Below, in pieces: positions 9,698-18,276 of a stretch of DNA of 64,000 nt; the stretch's first letter is position 1, and each line of letters starts with the position of its first letter. The notes under the pieces were generated by a model, which was not told where the DNA came from, searched no databases, and saw nothing but the letters and a program-made list of their open reading frames with translations. Both the position numbers and the translations under genes were made by a program. Source of the stretch: Myxococcus virescens (GTDB lineage Bacteria > Myxococcota > Myxococcia > Myxococcales > Myxococcaceae); contig NZ_FNAJ01000003.1 in assembly GCF_900101905.1 (NCBI RefSeq), positions 496,001 through 560,000 of the forward strand, read 5' to 3'.

Positions 9698-11593
9698 CTA
9701 CTTGGGCATCACGCCGAAGGCCTTCGCCATCGCGATGCCGATGCCCAGCAGGCTCTCCCCGGCGATGAAGCCGGAGGACACCGGCAGCACCATGTCCTCC
9801 GCCAGCTTCGGCTTCGTGCGGCGCAGCAGCGCGGCGATGGCCGAGCCCAGGAAGAAGGCGATGGAGCTGGAGCCCGGAATCACGATGGCCAGCCCGAAGC
9901 CCGCGGGGGACGGCACGTAGGCCTTGGCCTTCGCCGGGGCCCAGCGCTCCAGCAGCACCAGGAAGATGCCCAGCGCCGCGCCGCACAGCGCGCCCATGCG
10001 CGCCGAGCCCGGCAGCGCGGCCACGCCCGTGGCGAGCAGCTTCGACACGCCGGCCCACACCATGGAGGCGGGCGCGGGGAACTCCTCCGTGCCCAGCATG
10101 CTGGCGTCTGGCACCAGAATCTTGAACACGGGCACCACCACGGCCGCGCCGGCCACCACGCCGAAGAGCTGCGCGACGAACTGCTGGCGCGGATTGGCGC
10201 CCAGCAGCCACCCGGACTTGAGGTCCGTCAGCAGGTCCGCGGAATGGAGCCCCACGCCGCCCGTCGCGTTGGCGCTCATGACGTTGGCGGGGATGTTGCC
10301 CGGCGCCAGGCCGCCGAAGATGAGCTGCGTGACGGGGCCCAGCGCCTTGGTGGGCGTGGTGTCCGTCTCGCCCGTCACCCGGCTGGCGATGACGCCCATG
10401 ACGACGGCCAGCGGCATGGCCAGCACGCCCGCCCACCACGGAATCTGGAACAGGTAGGCCATGAGGAACACGGCCACCGGGCCGAGAATCGCGAAGCCCA
10501 GGGGGAACCACGCGGGCGGGCACTCGATGCCGGCCAGCGGGTCGGCCTCCTCCTCCTTCGCGTTCTTCCCCTTGAACAGGCCGGACAGCGACTTGAAGGA
10601 GCGCGCCACGCTGCGCCACTGGAAGGCGAAGGAGAGCAGGCCCGAGGACACCAGCACCGCCGAGCCCGTCCACACCATCCAGCTGTTGATGGAGCGGTAG
10701 GTCACCTCGCCGATGGCGCCCTGGCTCACCATGGCCGGAGCGAGGAAGCCGTAGGTGAGCACGGCGCCCAGCAGCATGGACCAGCCCGTGCGGAAGCTCA
10801 CCAGCGCGCCCGCGCCCACCAGCAGCAGGCTGAACTCGAAGGACAGCGACCACGCCGACGCCTTCTTGCCCAGCATCGTGAAGGGCAGGCTCACCTTCTC
10901 CGGGATGTTGGTCAGCCACGTGAAGCGCGCGTCCCGCAGCGCCACCACGAGCGCGCCGATGCCACCCGCGATGCCCAGGAGCCGCGACTTGCGGCGGGCC
11001 ACCTCGCCATGGCCGTGCAGCGCGCGGATGGTCTCCGCGGTGGCCGTGCCCGTGGGGAACGGCAGCGCCTCCACGTTGATGAGCTGGCGCTTGATGGGGA
11101 TGGCCGCGAAGACGCCCAGCGCGGAGATGACGGCGAACCACACCATCAGCCAGCCCGAGGACGGCAGCGTGCCCGTCAGCATCAGCAGCGCGGGCACCGC
11201 GGCCATGTTGCCACCGCCCGTCATGTAGCCGGCGGCCGACGCCACCGAGCCCATGGCGTTGTTCTCCAGGTCGGTGAACTCCGTCTTCAGCACCCGAATC
11301 GAGCGCAGCGTGCCGAACACCGCGAAGGCCAGGATGCAGGCGGTGATGGTGACGCCCAGGCTCCAGCCCGTCTTGAGGATGACGTACAGGTTGGACAGGC
11401 ACATCACCGCGCCAATCACCATACCGGCGATGACGGCGCGCACCGTGAGCTGACGCACCCCACCCTGGTAGACGTGCTCCAGCCAGTAACGTTCCGGATC
11501 CTGAGCCGCGGAGGCGCCCGCGTCACCCGGTGAGTCGGACGGTTGGATGCGGAGGCCGCTGGGACTGGGCGTCTGGGAGGGGGACTGGCTCAT
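9698..11593 (-). CDS. OPT-family oligopeptide transporter
   Basis: A 631-residue inner-membrane protein with about 15 hydrophobic segments across its whole length. Family-type features include the N-terminal EFTDLENNAMGSVASAAGYM region, GALPFPTGTATAETIRALH-like sequence (VEALPFPTGTATAETI), and GNIPANVMSANATGGVGLHS in the second half. The OPT family moves oligopeptides or metal chelates using the proton gradient. The prokaryotic branch is poorly characterised, so the substrate is not predicted. The first 40 residues are a polar Ser/Pro-rich cytosolic tail. It is convergent with the outer-membrane barrel gene, and the two may share a 3' hairpin. Confidence 0.85.
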   Translation of the reverse strand: MSQSPSQTPSPSGLRIQPSDSPGDAGASAAQDPERYWLEHVYQGGVRQLTVRAVIAGMVIGAVMCLSNLYVILKTGWSLGVTITACILAFAVFGTLRSIRVLKTEFTDLENNAMGSVASAAGYMTGGGNMAAVPALLMLTGTLPSSGWLMVWFAVISALGVFAAIPIKRQLINVEALPFPTGTATAETIRALHGHGEVARRKSRLLGIAGGIGALVVALRDARFTWLTNIPEKVSLPFTMLGKKASAWSLSFEFSLLLVGAGALVSFRTGWSMLLGAVLTYGFLAPAMVSQGAIGEVTYRSINSWMVWTGSAVLVSSGLLSFAFQWRSVARSFKSLSGLFKGKNAKEEEADPLAGIECPPAWFPLGFAILGPVAVFLMAYLFQIPWWAGVLAMPLAVVMGVIASRVTGETDTTPTKALGPVTQLIFGGLAPGNIPANVMSANATGGVGLHSADLLTDLKSGWLLGANPRQQFVAQLFGVVAGAAVVVPVFKILVPDASMLGTEEFPAPASMVWAGVSKLLATGVAALPGSARMGALCGAALGIFLVLLERWAPAKAKAYVPSPAGFGLAIVIPGSSSIAFFLGSAIAALLRRTKPKLAEDMVLPVSSGFIAGESLLGIGIAMAKAFGVMPK

Positions 11594-11695
11594 GGGGGCG
11601 GCGAAGATAGTTCACCCCCACGCCCCCCGGCGAGCACCGCGTTTGACGGGGCGGACCAACCCGGGAGGCTGGCCGCGCCGCGTCAGGAGCCTGCG

Positions 11696-12181
11696 TCAGC
11701 CGTGCTCATGCCCGCCCGGCCCGTGGACGTGGCCGTGGGAGAGTTCCTCCTGCGTGGCGGCACGCACGCCCTTCACGGTGACGTCGAAGTGCAGCGTCTT
11801 GCCGGCCAGCGGGTGGTTGAGGTCCACCACGACGCCGTCATCGCGCACTTCCTGGATGCGCAGCGGGATGTCGCCCTGGTCCGTCTGCGCCATCAGCGAC
11901 TGGCCGGCCTGCGGCGAGAAGCCGGGCGGCAGCATGCTGCGAGGCACGGTGCGCACGCCCGCCGGGTCGTGCTCGCCGTAGCCCTGGCCGGGCGCCACCA
12001 CCACCTGCTTGCTCTCGCCGAAGCTCATGCCCTCCAGGGCCCCTTCGAGCCCCGGGACGATCTGCCGGTGCCCGTGCAGGTAGGAGAGCGGCTGCTCGGG
12101 CGCGCTCTGGTCGATGACCTGGCCGTCTCCCAGGTGCAGCCGGTATTCGAGCGAGACGACGGAATCCTTGGCGACCCTCAT
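11696..12181 (-). CDS. SlyD-like FKBP-type peptidyl-prolyl isomerase
   Basis: A 161-residue cytosolic isomerase and chaperone. FKBP strands are seen in DSVVSLEYRLHLGDGQVID and LSYLHGHRQIVPGLEGALEGM (about 32-52). The insert-in-flap domain follows (PGQGYGEHDPAGVRTVPRSMLPPG...). Near the end the LNHPLAGKTLHFDVTV motif defines the SlyD subgroup. The C-terminus HGHVHGPGGHEHG is a short His-rich tail, like the nickel-binding tail of SlyD that serves hydrogenase maturation and metal storage. The ATG is preceded by AAGGAG at 8 bases. It is followed on the same strand by a roughly 100-base gap to the OPT gene. Confidence 0.88.
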   Translation of the reverse strand: MRVAKDSVVSLEYRLHLGDGQVIDQSAPEQPLSYLHGHRQIVPGLEGALEGMSFGESKQVVVAPGQGYGEHDPAGVRTVPRSMLPPGFSPQAGQSLMAQTDQGDIPLRIQEVRDDGVVVDLNHPLAGKTLHFDVTVKGVRAATQEELSHGHVHGPGGHEHG

Positions 12182-12254
12182 GCGGGGCTCCTTGCCGATG
12201 ACGGCGGTGGGACTGCGTTTGCTGTGGGGAAGGTGCGGCGGGAAATGCCCGGCG

Positions 12255-13532
12255 TCAGGAAGCAGAGGGGTCCACGGCTCCCTCTTCGGCCGGGCTGTCG
12301 GCCGACTCTCCGCGCGCCACGTAGACGGCGGCGGCCAGGTCGCCGGTGACGTTGAGCGTGGTGCGGCACATGTCCAGGAAGCGGTCCACGCCCAGGATGA
12401 GCCCCAGGCCCTCCACCGGAATCTTGAACATGCCCAGAATCATCGCGATGACGGGAATGGAGCCCGCCGGCACGCCCGCGGTGCCGATACCCGCCAGGAT
12501 GCAGATGAACATGATGAGCGCCTGGTCGGACAGGCTGAGCGGCACGCCGTAGACCTGGGCGAGGAAGAGCACCGTGACGCCTTCGAAGAGCGCGGTGCCG
12601 TTCTGGTTCATGGCCGAGCCGGCGGTGAGCACGAAGCGCGACACGTTGCGCGGCAGCTTGAGGTTCTCCTCCGCCACCTTGAGCGCGGTGGGCAGCGTGG
12701 CGCTGGAGGACGACGTGGAGAAGGCGGTGACGATGGCCAGCCGGCTGCTGCGGAAGAAGTCGATGGGGCTGCGCCCGCCCAGGAAGCGCACCGACAGCGA
12801 GTAGACGACGAACATGTGCAGGCCCAGCGCCAGCAACACCGTGCCCATGTAGGAGGCGAGCTGCACGAAGATGCCGAAGCCCAGCCGCGCCGTCATGGCG
12901 AACAGCAGCGCGGCCACACCGACGGGCGCCAGGCTCAGCACGCCGTCGATGAGCTTCATCATCACGTCATAGAGGCCCTGGATGGACTCGCGCAGGCGCT
13001 GGACGGGCTCGCTCGGCGTGAGCGCCACGCCCATGCCGAAGATGAGCGAGAAGACGATGAGGCCGATGAAGTCCCCATCCGCCGCGGCCTTGATGGGGTT
13101 GGTGGGCACCATGGAGACGAGCACCGCGCCGAACGAGGACGCTCCCGGCGCGGCGGCCGCCTGGATGGTCATCCCGCCCTGGGCCAGCGCCCGGGCCTCG
13201 TCACTGAGGCCCGCGCCGGGCTGCAGCGTGTTGACCAGCACCAGCCCGATGAGGACGGAGATGGAGGACAGGACGACGGTGTAGCCCAGCGTGCGAGCCC
13301 CCAGCCGCCCCACCTGCTTGAGGTCCAGCTCCGCCACGGCCACGACGATGGCGGAGAACAGCAGCGGCACCACGAGCATCAGCAGCAGGCGGATGAAGAT
13401 CTGCCCCACCGGCGAGGCCACGTTGTCCACGACGAAGGCCAGCCAGGGCGCGCCGCCCGCGACGACATTGGCGACGAGGCCCGCCACCGCGCCGGAGGCA
13501 ATGCCGACGAGCATCTTCTGGTGCGCTTTCAT
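12255..13532 (-). CDS. Dicarboxylate/amino acid:cation symporter (DAACS family)
   Basis: A 425-residue inner-membrane transporter of the GltP/DctA fold, importing C4-dicarboxylates or glutamate/aspartate with Na+ or H+. The re-entrant loop serine motif SSSSATLPTA is present. The TM7 motif reads NQNGTALFEG, against NMDGTA in archetypes. The second hairpin AGVPAGSIPVIAMIL and TM8 DRFLDMCRTTLNVTGD carry the substrate-binding Asp/Arg/Asn residues. The start at ATG 13532 has GGAG 8 bases upstream. An earlier ATG-like extension adds only a basic non-membrane stretch. It is divergent from the 2OG-oxygenase-like gene across an 80-base gap. Confidence 0.9.
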   Translation of the reverse strand: MKAHQKMLVGIASGAVAGLVANVVAGGAPWLAFVVDNVASPVGQIFIRLLLMLVVPLLFSAIVVAVAELDLKQVGRLGARTLGYTVVLSSISVLIGLVLVNTLQPGAGLSDEARALAQGGMTIQAAAAPGASSFGAVLVSMVPTNPIKAAADGDFIGLIVFSLIFGMGVALTPSEPVQRLRESIQGLYDVMMKLIDGVLSLAPVGVAALLFAMTARLGFGIFVQLASYMGTVLLALGLHMFVVYSLSVRFLGGRSPIDFFRSSRLAIVTAFSTSSSSATLPTALKVAEENLKLPRNVSRFVLTAGSAMNQNGTALFEGVTVLFLAQVYGVPLSLSDQALIMFICILAGIGTAGVPAGSIPVIAMILGMFKIPVEGLGLILGVDRFLDMCRTTLNVTGDLAAAVYVARGESADSPAEEGAVDPSAS

Positions 13533-13612
13533 CGAATCTCCGAGCCCTCCTCGCCGGAGGAGAATGGTCCGCGCCACCGGGCGGCAGGCGAAGATGGCAT
13601 GCTGTCCTCCTC

Positions 13613-14251
13613 GTGGAAACCCTCGTTCGACTCACTGAGAACGCCGTGCCCCCCCTGCTCTTCCGCCGCCTGCTGCGACGCTTGGGGGCCGTGGGCACGG
13701 AGCGCCTGCGTCAAACCTACCAGACGACCTTCTGGTACGACTTCGGCCCCTCGGCCAACGTGGTGGAGGACATCATCCTCACGCTGCGCCCGCACATCGC
13801 CGGCAAACGCCGCGTGGCCGGCGTGGAGTGGTGGCTGTCGCGCATGTACCCGACGGACGTGCGCGTGGACTTCCACCAGGACCGCGACGAGAAGCTGGCG
13901 CAGCGCACCGGCGAGTTGGTGCACCCGCGCATCTCCTCCGTGCTGTTCCTCAACCGGGTGCGCGGCGGCGCGCTGGTGGTGACGCCCGAGCTGCCAGACC
14001 CGGCCAATCCGTCCCTGGCCCCCACGCGGCTGGACACCGCCGACCTGGTGACGCCCCGGCCCAACCGGCTGGTGGTGTTCGACGGCACGCTCACCCACGG
14101 TGTGCTGGACGCGAACAACCAGATTCCTGACGGGAAGCTGCCCGGAACGTCCCGGCAGCGCCGCACGCTGGTGATGAACTGGTGGGGCCACCGTCCCACC
14201 GACATCCCCGCGTGGGCGGACACGCGCCTCTACCGGGCGCTGGCGCGCTGA
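13613..14251 (+). CDS. 2OG-Fe(II) oxygenase-like protein
   Basis: A 212-residue cytosolic protein. The arrangement of metal and cofactor ligands suggests the double-stranded beta-helix of 2-oxoglutarate/Fe(II) oxygenases. His88-x-Asp90 lies in RVDFHQDRDE, a distal His162 in DGTLTHGVLD, and Arg184 in RRTLVMNWW, about 20 residues after the distal His, where 2-oxoglutarate would be held. The strand before the distal His (RLVVFDGTL) is typical. The substrate is unknown. The start is GTG with no clear ribosome binding site, so the N-terminus is uncertain. Its 3' end overlaps the convergent DNA methyltransferase gene by 22 bases. Confidence 0.65.
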   Translation: METLVRLTENAVPPLLFRRLLRRLGAVGTERLRQTYQTTFWYDFGPSANVVEDIILTLRPHIAGKRRVAGVEWWLSRMYPTDVRVDFHQDRDEKLAQRTGELVHPRISSVLFLNRVRGGALVVTPELPDPANPSLAPTRLDTADLVTPRPNRLVVFDGTLTHGVLDANNQIPDGKLPGTSRQRRTLVMNWWGHRPTDIPAWADTRLYRALAR

Positions 14252-15012
14252 GCTTCCTCGCGGGCCGTCTCGCGCAGGCGGTGGGTGACGCGCTCGGCCC
14301 ACTCCGGCTCGATTTCCAGGCACGCGGGCCGCCGGCCCAGCCGCAGCGCCGCCGACGGCATGGAGCCACTGCCCGCGAAGGGGTCCAGCACCGTGTCCCC
14401 CGGGCGGCTGTACGTGCGCACCAGGGGCTCCAGGACGGAGAAGGGCTTGTGGTGCGGGTGGCCGCCCCAGCGCTTCGCTTCGCCTTCATCGTCATAGCCG
14501 CCGACCACGGCCCAGACGGTGGGCAGATCTCCTGGCGCCAGCGGCGGCGCGGGCGTGCGGGCAATCACGAGCGCGACTTCGTAGACGCGCAGCGTCTGCT
14601 CGTTGGCGTTCTTGTCGGTGGTGCGCTTGCCCCAGACGTACTCGCCGCGCAGGTGCGGGTAGCCCAGCCCGCGCGCGGCGGTGAGAATGGGCTCCTTGCC
14701 CAGCAGGTTCGTCCAGATGATGAGCGGCGCGTCCGGCGTCAGGTGCGCGGTGGCGCGCGACAGCCAGGCCTCGGAGAAGGCGCGGTAGTCGCGCACCGTC
14801 TCGAAGCGGACGATGGGGTTCTGGTCGATCTTCTTGTGTGCGCGCGTGTCTCGCAGGTCCCCGCCCTTGCGCCGCCGGGTGAGCAGGCAGTACGGCGGGT
14901 CCGTGTGGAGCAACGCGGCGCGGGTGTCGCCCAACGCGGCACGGTAGCCCGCCGGCTCGCGGGAATCGGCGTTGATGCAGCGAAGGGACTCGGGCGGGGG
15001 AATGGAGGTCAT
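14230..15012 (-). CDS. Orphan DNA N4/N6 methyltransferase (beta-class order)
   Basis: A 260-residue AdoMet-dependent DNA methyltransferase. The catalytic motif IV DPPY is at 38-41, and the AdoMet motif I DPFAGSGS is at 210-217, followed by the acidic motif II (ACLEIEPEW). Motif IV before motif I is the beta-class arrangement. DPPY implies amino methylation of adenine or cytosine. No restriction endonuclease or specificity subunit lies next to it, so it looks like an orphan regulatory or housekeeping methylase. I used ATG 15012, because the frame upstream is antisense to the DUF2381 gene. It follows that gene on the same strand after a 50-base gap. Confidence 0.82.
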   Translation of the reverse strand: MTSIPPPESLRCINADSREPAGYRAALGDTRAALLHTDPPYCLLTRRRKGGDLRDTRAHKKIDQNPIVRFETVRDYRAFSEAWLSRATAHLTPDAPLIIWTNLLGKEPILTAARGLGYPHLRGEYVWGKRTTDKNANEQTLRVYEVALVIARTPAPPLAPGDLPTVWAVVGGYDDEGEAKRWGGHPHHKPFSVLEPLVRTYSRPGDTVLDPFAGSGSMPSAALRLGRRPACLEIEPEWAERVTHRLRETAREEAQRASAR

Positions 15013-15062
15013 CGGCCTGGGCGGCACCCTACACGGCGGGGCGCGAGGCTCAAGTGGCGCGC

Positions 15063-15977
15063 TCACCGCGCCTGGAAACCCTCCAACTTCAAGGTCCGCT
15101 TGCGGCCCTCGTCCCACAGCTCGAGCGTGTACCGGCCGGCGTCCGCGGCCTCCGGCTCCTCCAGGACGATGATGACGGGCGCGCTGCCCGTGGCGTCCAA
15201 GGGCCCTGCCTGCCAGGGAGGGAGCGTCCGCATCCGGTTGCCCTGGGCGTCGGTGAGCGCCGCGCCGGCCGCGACCCATCCCTTCCCCGCCTCCGAGGGA
15301 AACAATGAAAGCCGCAGCGCGGCCCACCCGGGGGACAGACGGACGAGGCTCGCGCGGCGGACGACGAAGTCACCCGTCACCTTCCGGGGCGCCCAGCGCC
15401 TGAACATGACGGTGCTCTCGTCGCGGATGTCCGCCACCAGGGACTCGCGCGTGTACTCCCCTCCCGTGCGGGAGCGCTGGAGCTGCTGCACCTGGCGCTC
15501 CAGCCGGAGCATCCCCGCACGGAGCTCCTCCACCTCCTGCCGGTAGGACGCGGCGGACCGGGCATGGCGGTAGATCTCCACCTGGCGCTCCGGCCGCGTG
15601 GCATCCACGACGAGGTCCAACACGGCCCGATCCGGCACGGCGCCATCATGGAACCGGACCTCCAGCCGCAGCCGCTCCCCCTCCCGGAAGGTGGGCGAGG
15701 GCACCAGCACGAGGTGGTCCTCCGTCACGCCGAAGCGCTGGAACCGCTCACGGCCTTCGAGCGCCAGCTGCTCCGGACGGATGCGCGCATCGAAGAACAG
15801 GGTGGTGGACAGACCGGGGCTGATGCGGACCTCCGGCGGCGTGGCCAGACCTCCCGCCTGCACGTCGATTCGCCGCACCACGGCGGCCCCCGCGGGCGCG
15901 TCCACCGCCGCGGACTCCGCCAGGGTGGCCCACAACAAGCCCCACGCGAGCACGATGAAAGTGGGCGAACCAGTCAA
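15063..15977 (-). CDS. DUF2381 (TIGR02268) secreted protein
   Basis: A 304-residue exported protein of a paralogous family almost confined to myxobacteria. A signal peptide (FIVLAWGLLWATLAESAA) precedes a beta-rich domain with PEVRISPGLSTTLFFDARI. A short coiled coil follows (about 145-165, RQEVEELRAGMLRLERQVQQ). A second beta domain then runs to TLELWDEGRKRTLKLEGF. Function is unknown. Members are regularly found beside a membrane Ser/Thr kinase, as here: the kinase gene ends 50 bases upstream on the same strand. This suggests a shared envelope signalling role. Confidence 0.82.
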   Translation of the reverse strand: MTGSPTFIVLAWGLLWATLAESAAVDAPAGAAVVRRIDVQAGGLATPPEVRISPGLSTTLFFDARIRPEQLALEGRERFQRFGVTEDHLVLVPSPTFREGERLRLEVRFHDGAVPDRAVLDLVVDATRPERQVEIYRHARSAASYRQEVEELRAGMLRLERQVQQLQRSRTGGEYTRESLVADIRDESTVMFRRWAPRKVTGDFVVRRASLVRLSPGWAALRLSLFPSEAGKGWVAAGAALTDAQGNRMRTLPPWQAGPLDATGSAPVIIVLEEPEAADAGRYTLELWDEGRKRTLKLEGFQAR

Positions 15978-16027
15978 GGCCGAGCAACCTCCAGCAAGGA
16001 CGCCTCCACACCATGACAGGTGAAGGG

Positions 16028-18091
16028 CTACCTGCGGTGCCCCATTTCTCCAAGAACCTGGGAGATCGCCAGGTTGACGCCCGGAAACATCATCGGTCGG
16101 CCGGGAGTGCTGGAAGGGTCATACTCCATCCCCACGGCTTCCCGGGCGGCGCTGTCCACGATGTTGGCGCAGATGGGGATGCGCCGGCCGTCCGGGTACT
16201 CCACCTCCGTGAACCACCCGTAGATGGCCGTCTTCCCGTGGTACACCGTCCCATAGAAGCGGCTCCCCTTCGGGAGGCGGCCGCTCCAAGCGCTCCGAAC
16301 CTCGTCGATGGCATAGAGGGTGATGGGCTCCCCGTCTGGCGGCACGGGCACCGGACGCACGGAAACATCGGGCGTCATGGAGAGCGTCAAGTCGTTGCCA
16401 ATCATCTTGGGCGGGTGGAAGCCCAGCTTCGCCATGGAGTCCAACACCTCCGTCGGGCACTGGATGCGAGGCGGCATGTCCCGCACTTGGGGCCCGCTGG
16501 CGCACGCGGCCGAGAGGCAGGCCACGGCGGCGGCCTTGCCCAGCGCGCTTCCTGGCGACGGGCGCTTCTTCAACGGTGACGCATGGGCTGCTTCCCCCTC
16601 CGCGTCGGAGGAAGCCACCTGCGCGGACACTTCGTCCTGCGCGTCCGTGTCGTGGACCGCGCCCGCGTCCGGAGAGGACGGCACCGCCTCTAGGAGGGGC
16701 ATCTCGGAGGGATTCGAAGAACGACTCGTCACTGCGTGACTTCCTTTCTCAATGGGAACAGGCGGGGCAGGAGCCGGGGCTCCCGCGACGGGCATCGCGA
16801 GGCGGCTCACCCCGAACACCACCAACCCCACGCCCAGCAGGACGGCCACCCCCCACCCCATGGCGGCTCGGCGCCTTGAACGCGGCGCTCGCGGCGGGGG
16901 CGTCTCCGCCACGGGCACCGCCGATGCGGGCACGGCGGGCGCCTCGACCGCGGGCACTCCGGATGGCTCAGGGGGAGTGACGGGCGCGTTCGCATCCGCC
17001 ACGGGCGCATCCCGGGGCTCCGGATTGAGGGGCAGCACCGCGGCGACCTCGGACGACTCCCGAGAACGGCCAGGCCGCGAGGACGTGGAGGCGTCGGGCA
17101 CCATGCGCACCCGCGGCGCCTCCGCGTCGGCGCCCTCGGGCGGACGGTCCAACGACACCTTCCAGGCGGGCTGCCGCTTCTCCTTGGCCACGTCCCAGAG
17201 GGCCTGCAGCAGGGCCTCCGTGTTGGCGTAGCGGTCCTCGGGGCGCTTCGCGAGCAGCCGCAGGGCGATGTCCCCCAGGGCGCGCGGCACCTTCGGGTTG
17301 ACGACGTGGGGCGCGCGCGGCGTCACCGTTTCGATGGCCGGCAGCAGGCGGTCATACGGAAGCTTCGGGTCGAACGCGTAGCCATCCGTGAGCGCCTCGT
17401 ACAGCAACGCGCCCAGCGCGTAGAGGTCCCCGGGAACGCCCGCGTCGAAGTTGGCCCCCTGCTGCCAGGTGCCCTCACGCAGGAAGGCCACGCATTCGGG
17501 CGGCAGCAGGTGCGGCGCGGCGGGCGCCACGCCCACCGTCAGCGTCGTGGCCCCGGGCAGCCGCACCGTGCCCAGATCGATGAGGATGGGGCGCTCGTCC
17601 TCGCGGCGGATGAGGACGTTGTCGCCCTTCATGTCCCGGTGGTGCACGCCCCGGCGGTGCAGGTCCGCCACCACCCGCACCAGCTCCGTGAAGACGGTCA
17701 GCAAGTGCGCCGCCGTCGGCTTCACCCGCCAGCGCCACTCATGGAACGTCTCGCCATCGATGTAGTCGGTGACGAAGTACAGGTAGCCGTCGGGAGGCTC
17801 GGGCCAGCGGTCCACGGCGTGCAGTGCCGGGAGGTTCGGATGGGGCGCGCAGGCCAGCAGCGCCGCGACCTCGTGCGCCAGCCGGCCGTTGATGTCCTCT
17901 TCCTCCGCCGCGTGGAGTCCCGCCGGGCGAAGCGCCATCTTCAGCGAGTAGTGGCGGCCCGCCCGCTCCACCTGGAAGACCCGGCCGAAGCCCCCCGAGC
18001 CCAGCGATGCCACCACGCGCCAGGGGCCGACCTCGCTGCCCGGGACGAGTTGATCCGGATGGAAGGGAGGCGACCTCACGGCCACGACCAC
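16028..18091 (-). CDS. Transmembrane Ser/Thr protein kinase with lipoprotein-like C-terminal domain
   Basis: A 687-residue eukaryotic-type kinase. It has a Gly-rich loop GSGGFG (31-36), Lys51, catalytic HRDMKGDN (151-158) and a magnesium motif reading DLG (172-174) where DFG is usual, with PPE replacing APE. After the kinase (to about 300) comes a Pro/Ala linker, then one transmembrane segment (about 413-435, GWGVAVLLGVGLVVFGVSRL), a second polar linker, and a C-terminal domain starting at a lipobox-like stretch AAAVACLSAACASG. This domain (PPRIQCPTEVLDSM... to MFPGVNLAISQVLGEM) is probably periplasmic. The GTG start has GGAGGAGGG just upstream. DUF2381 follows 50 bases downstream, as in related myxobacterial loci. 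Confidence 0.88.
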   Translation of the reverse strand: MVVAVRSPPFHPDQLVPGSEVGPWRVVASLGSGGFGRVFQVERAGRHYSLKMALRPAGLHAAEEEDINGRLAHEVAALLACAPHPNLPALHAVDRWPEPPDGYLYFVTDYIDGETFHEWRWRVKPTAAHLLTVFTELVRVVADLHRRGVHHRDMKGDNVLIRREDERPILIDLGTVRLPGATTLTVGVAPAAPHLLPPECVAFLREGTWQQGANFDAGVPGDLYALGALLYEALTDGYAFDPKLPYDRLLPAIETVTPRAPHVVNPKVPRALGDIALRLLAKRPEDRYANTEALLQALWDVAKEKRQPAWKVSLDRPPEGADAEAPRVRMVPDASTSSRPGRSRESSEVAAVLPLNPEPRDAPVADANAPVTPPEPSGVPAVEAPAVPASAVPVAETPPPRAPRSRRRAAMGWGVAVLLGVGLVVFGVSRLAMPVAGAPAPAPPVPIEKGSHAVTSRSSNPSEMPLLEAVPSSPDAGAVHDTDAQDEVSAQVASSDAEGEAAHASPLKKRPSPGSALGKAAAVACLSAACASGPQVRDMPPRIQCPTEVLDSMAKLGFHPPKMIGNDLTLSMTPDVSVRPVPVPPDGEPITLYAIDEVRSAWSGRLPKGSRFYGTVYHGKTAIYGWFTEVEYPDGRRIPICANIVDSAAREAVGMEYDPSSTPGRPMMFPGVNLAISQVLGEMGHRR

Positions 18092-18250
18092 TGCCCTCCT
18101 CCCGCCCCACCCGCGACGTCACGCGCGGGACACACGGCCCGTGGCGGCGCCATTCGCGCGAAAGACTCGGTAACCACCCAGGGAGCGGGGCTGGACAAGG
18201 GCAACCTCCAGGGTTGACCCTATCCTTTTCCCCGGGGATGTCACGTTTTC

Positions 18251-18269
18251 ACTTACCCGCGAGGTAAGT
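18251..18269. promoter_or_regulatory. Inverted repeat upstream of the kinase gene
   Basis: Perfect 7-base arms ACTTACC and GGTAAGT flank a 5-base centre (CGCGA) in the 185-base gap between the TfuA stop and the kinase GTG. There is no U-tract on either strand. The odd-centred palindrome is more like a repressor operator for the kinase/DUF2381 unit than a terminator. This is inference from symmetry and place only. Confidence 0.35.
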
Positions 18270-18276
18270 CCACTGC

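Noticed and set aside
9246-11402. A 718-codon - strand frame overlapping the OPT gene in another register
   Set aside because: It has no hydrophobic segments or domain, whereas the OPT frame has about 15 membrane helices.
12114-13982. A 622-codon + strand frame opposite the SlyD and symporter genes
   Set aside because: Both - strand genes have clear motifs; this frame is Arg/His/Gly-rich and ends in an alternative register of the oxygenase-like gene.
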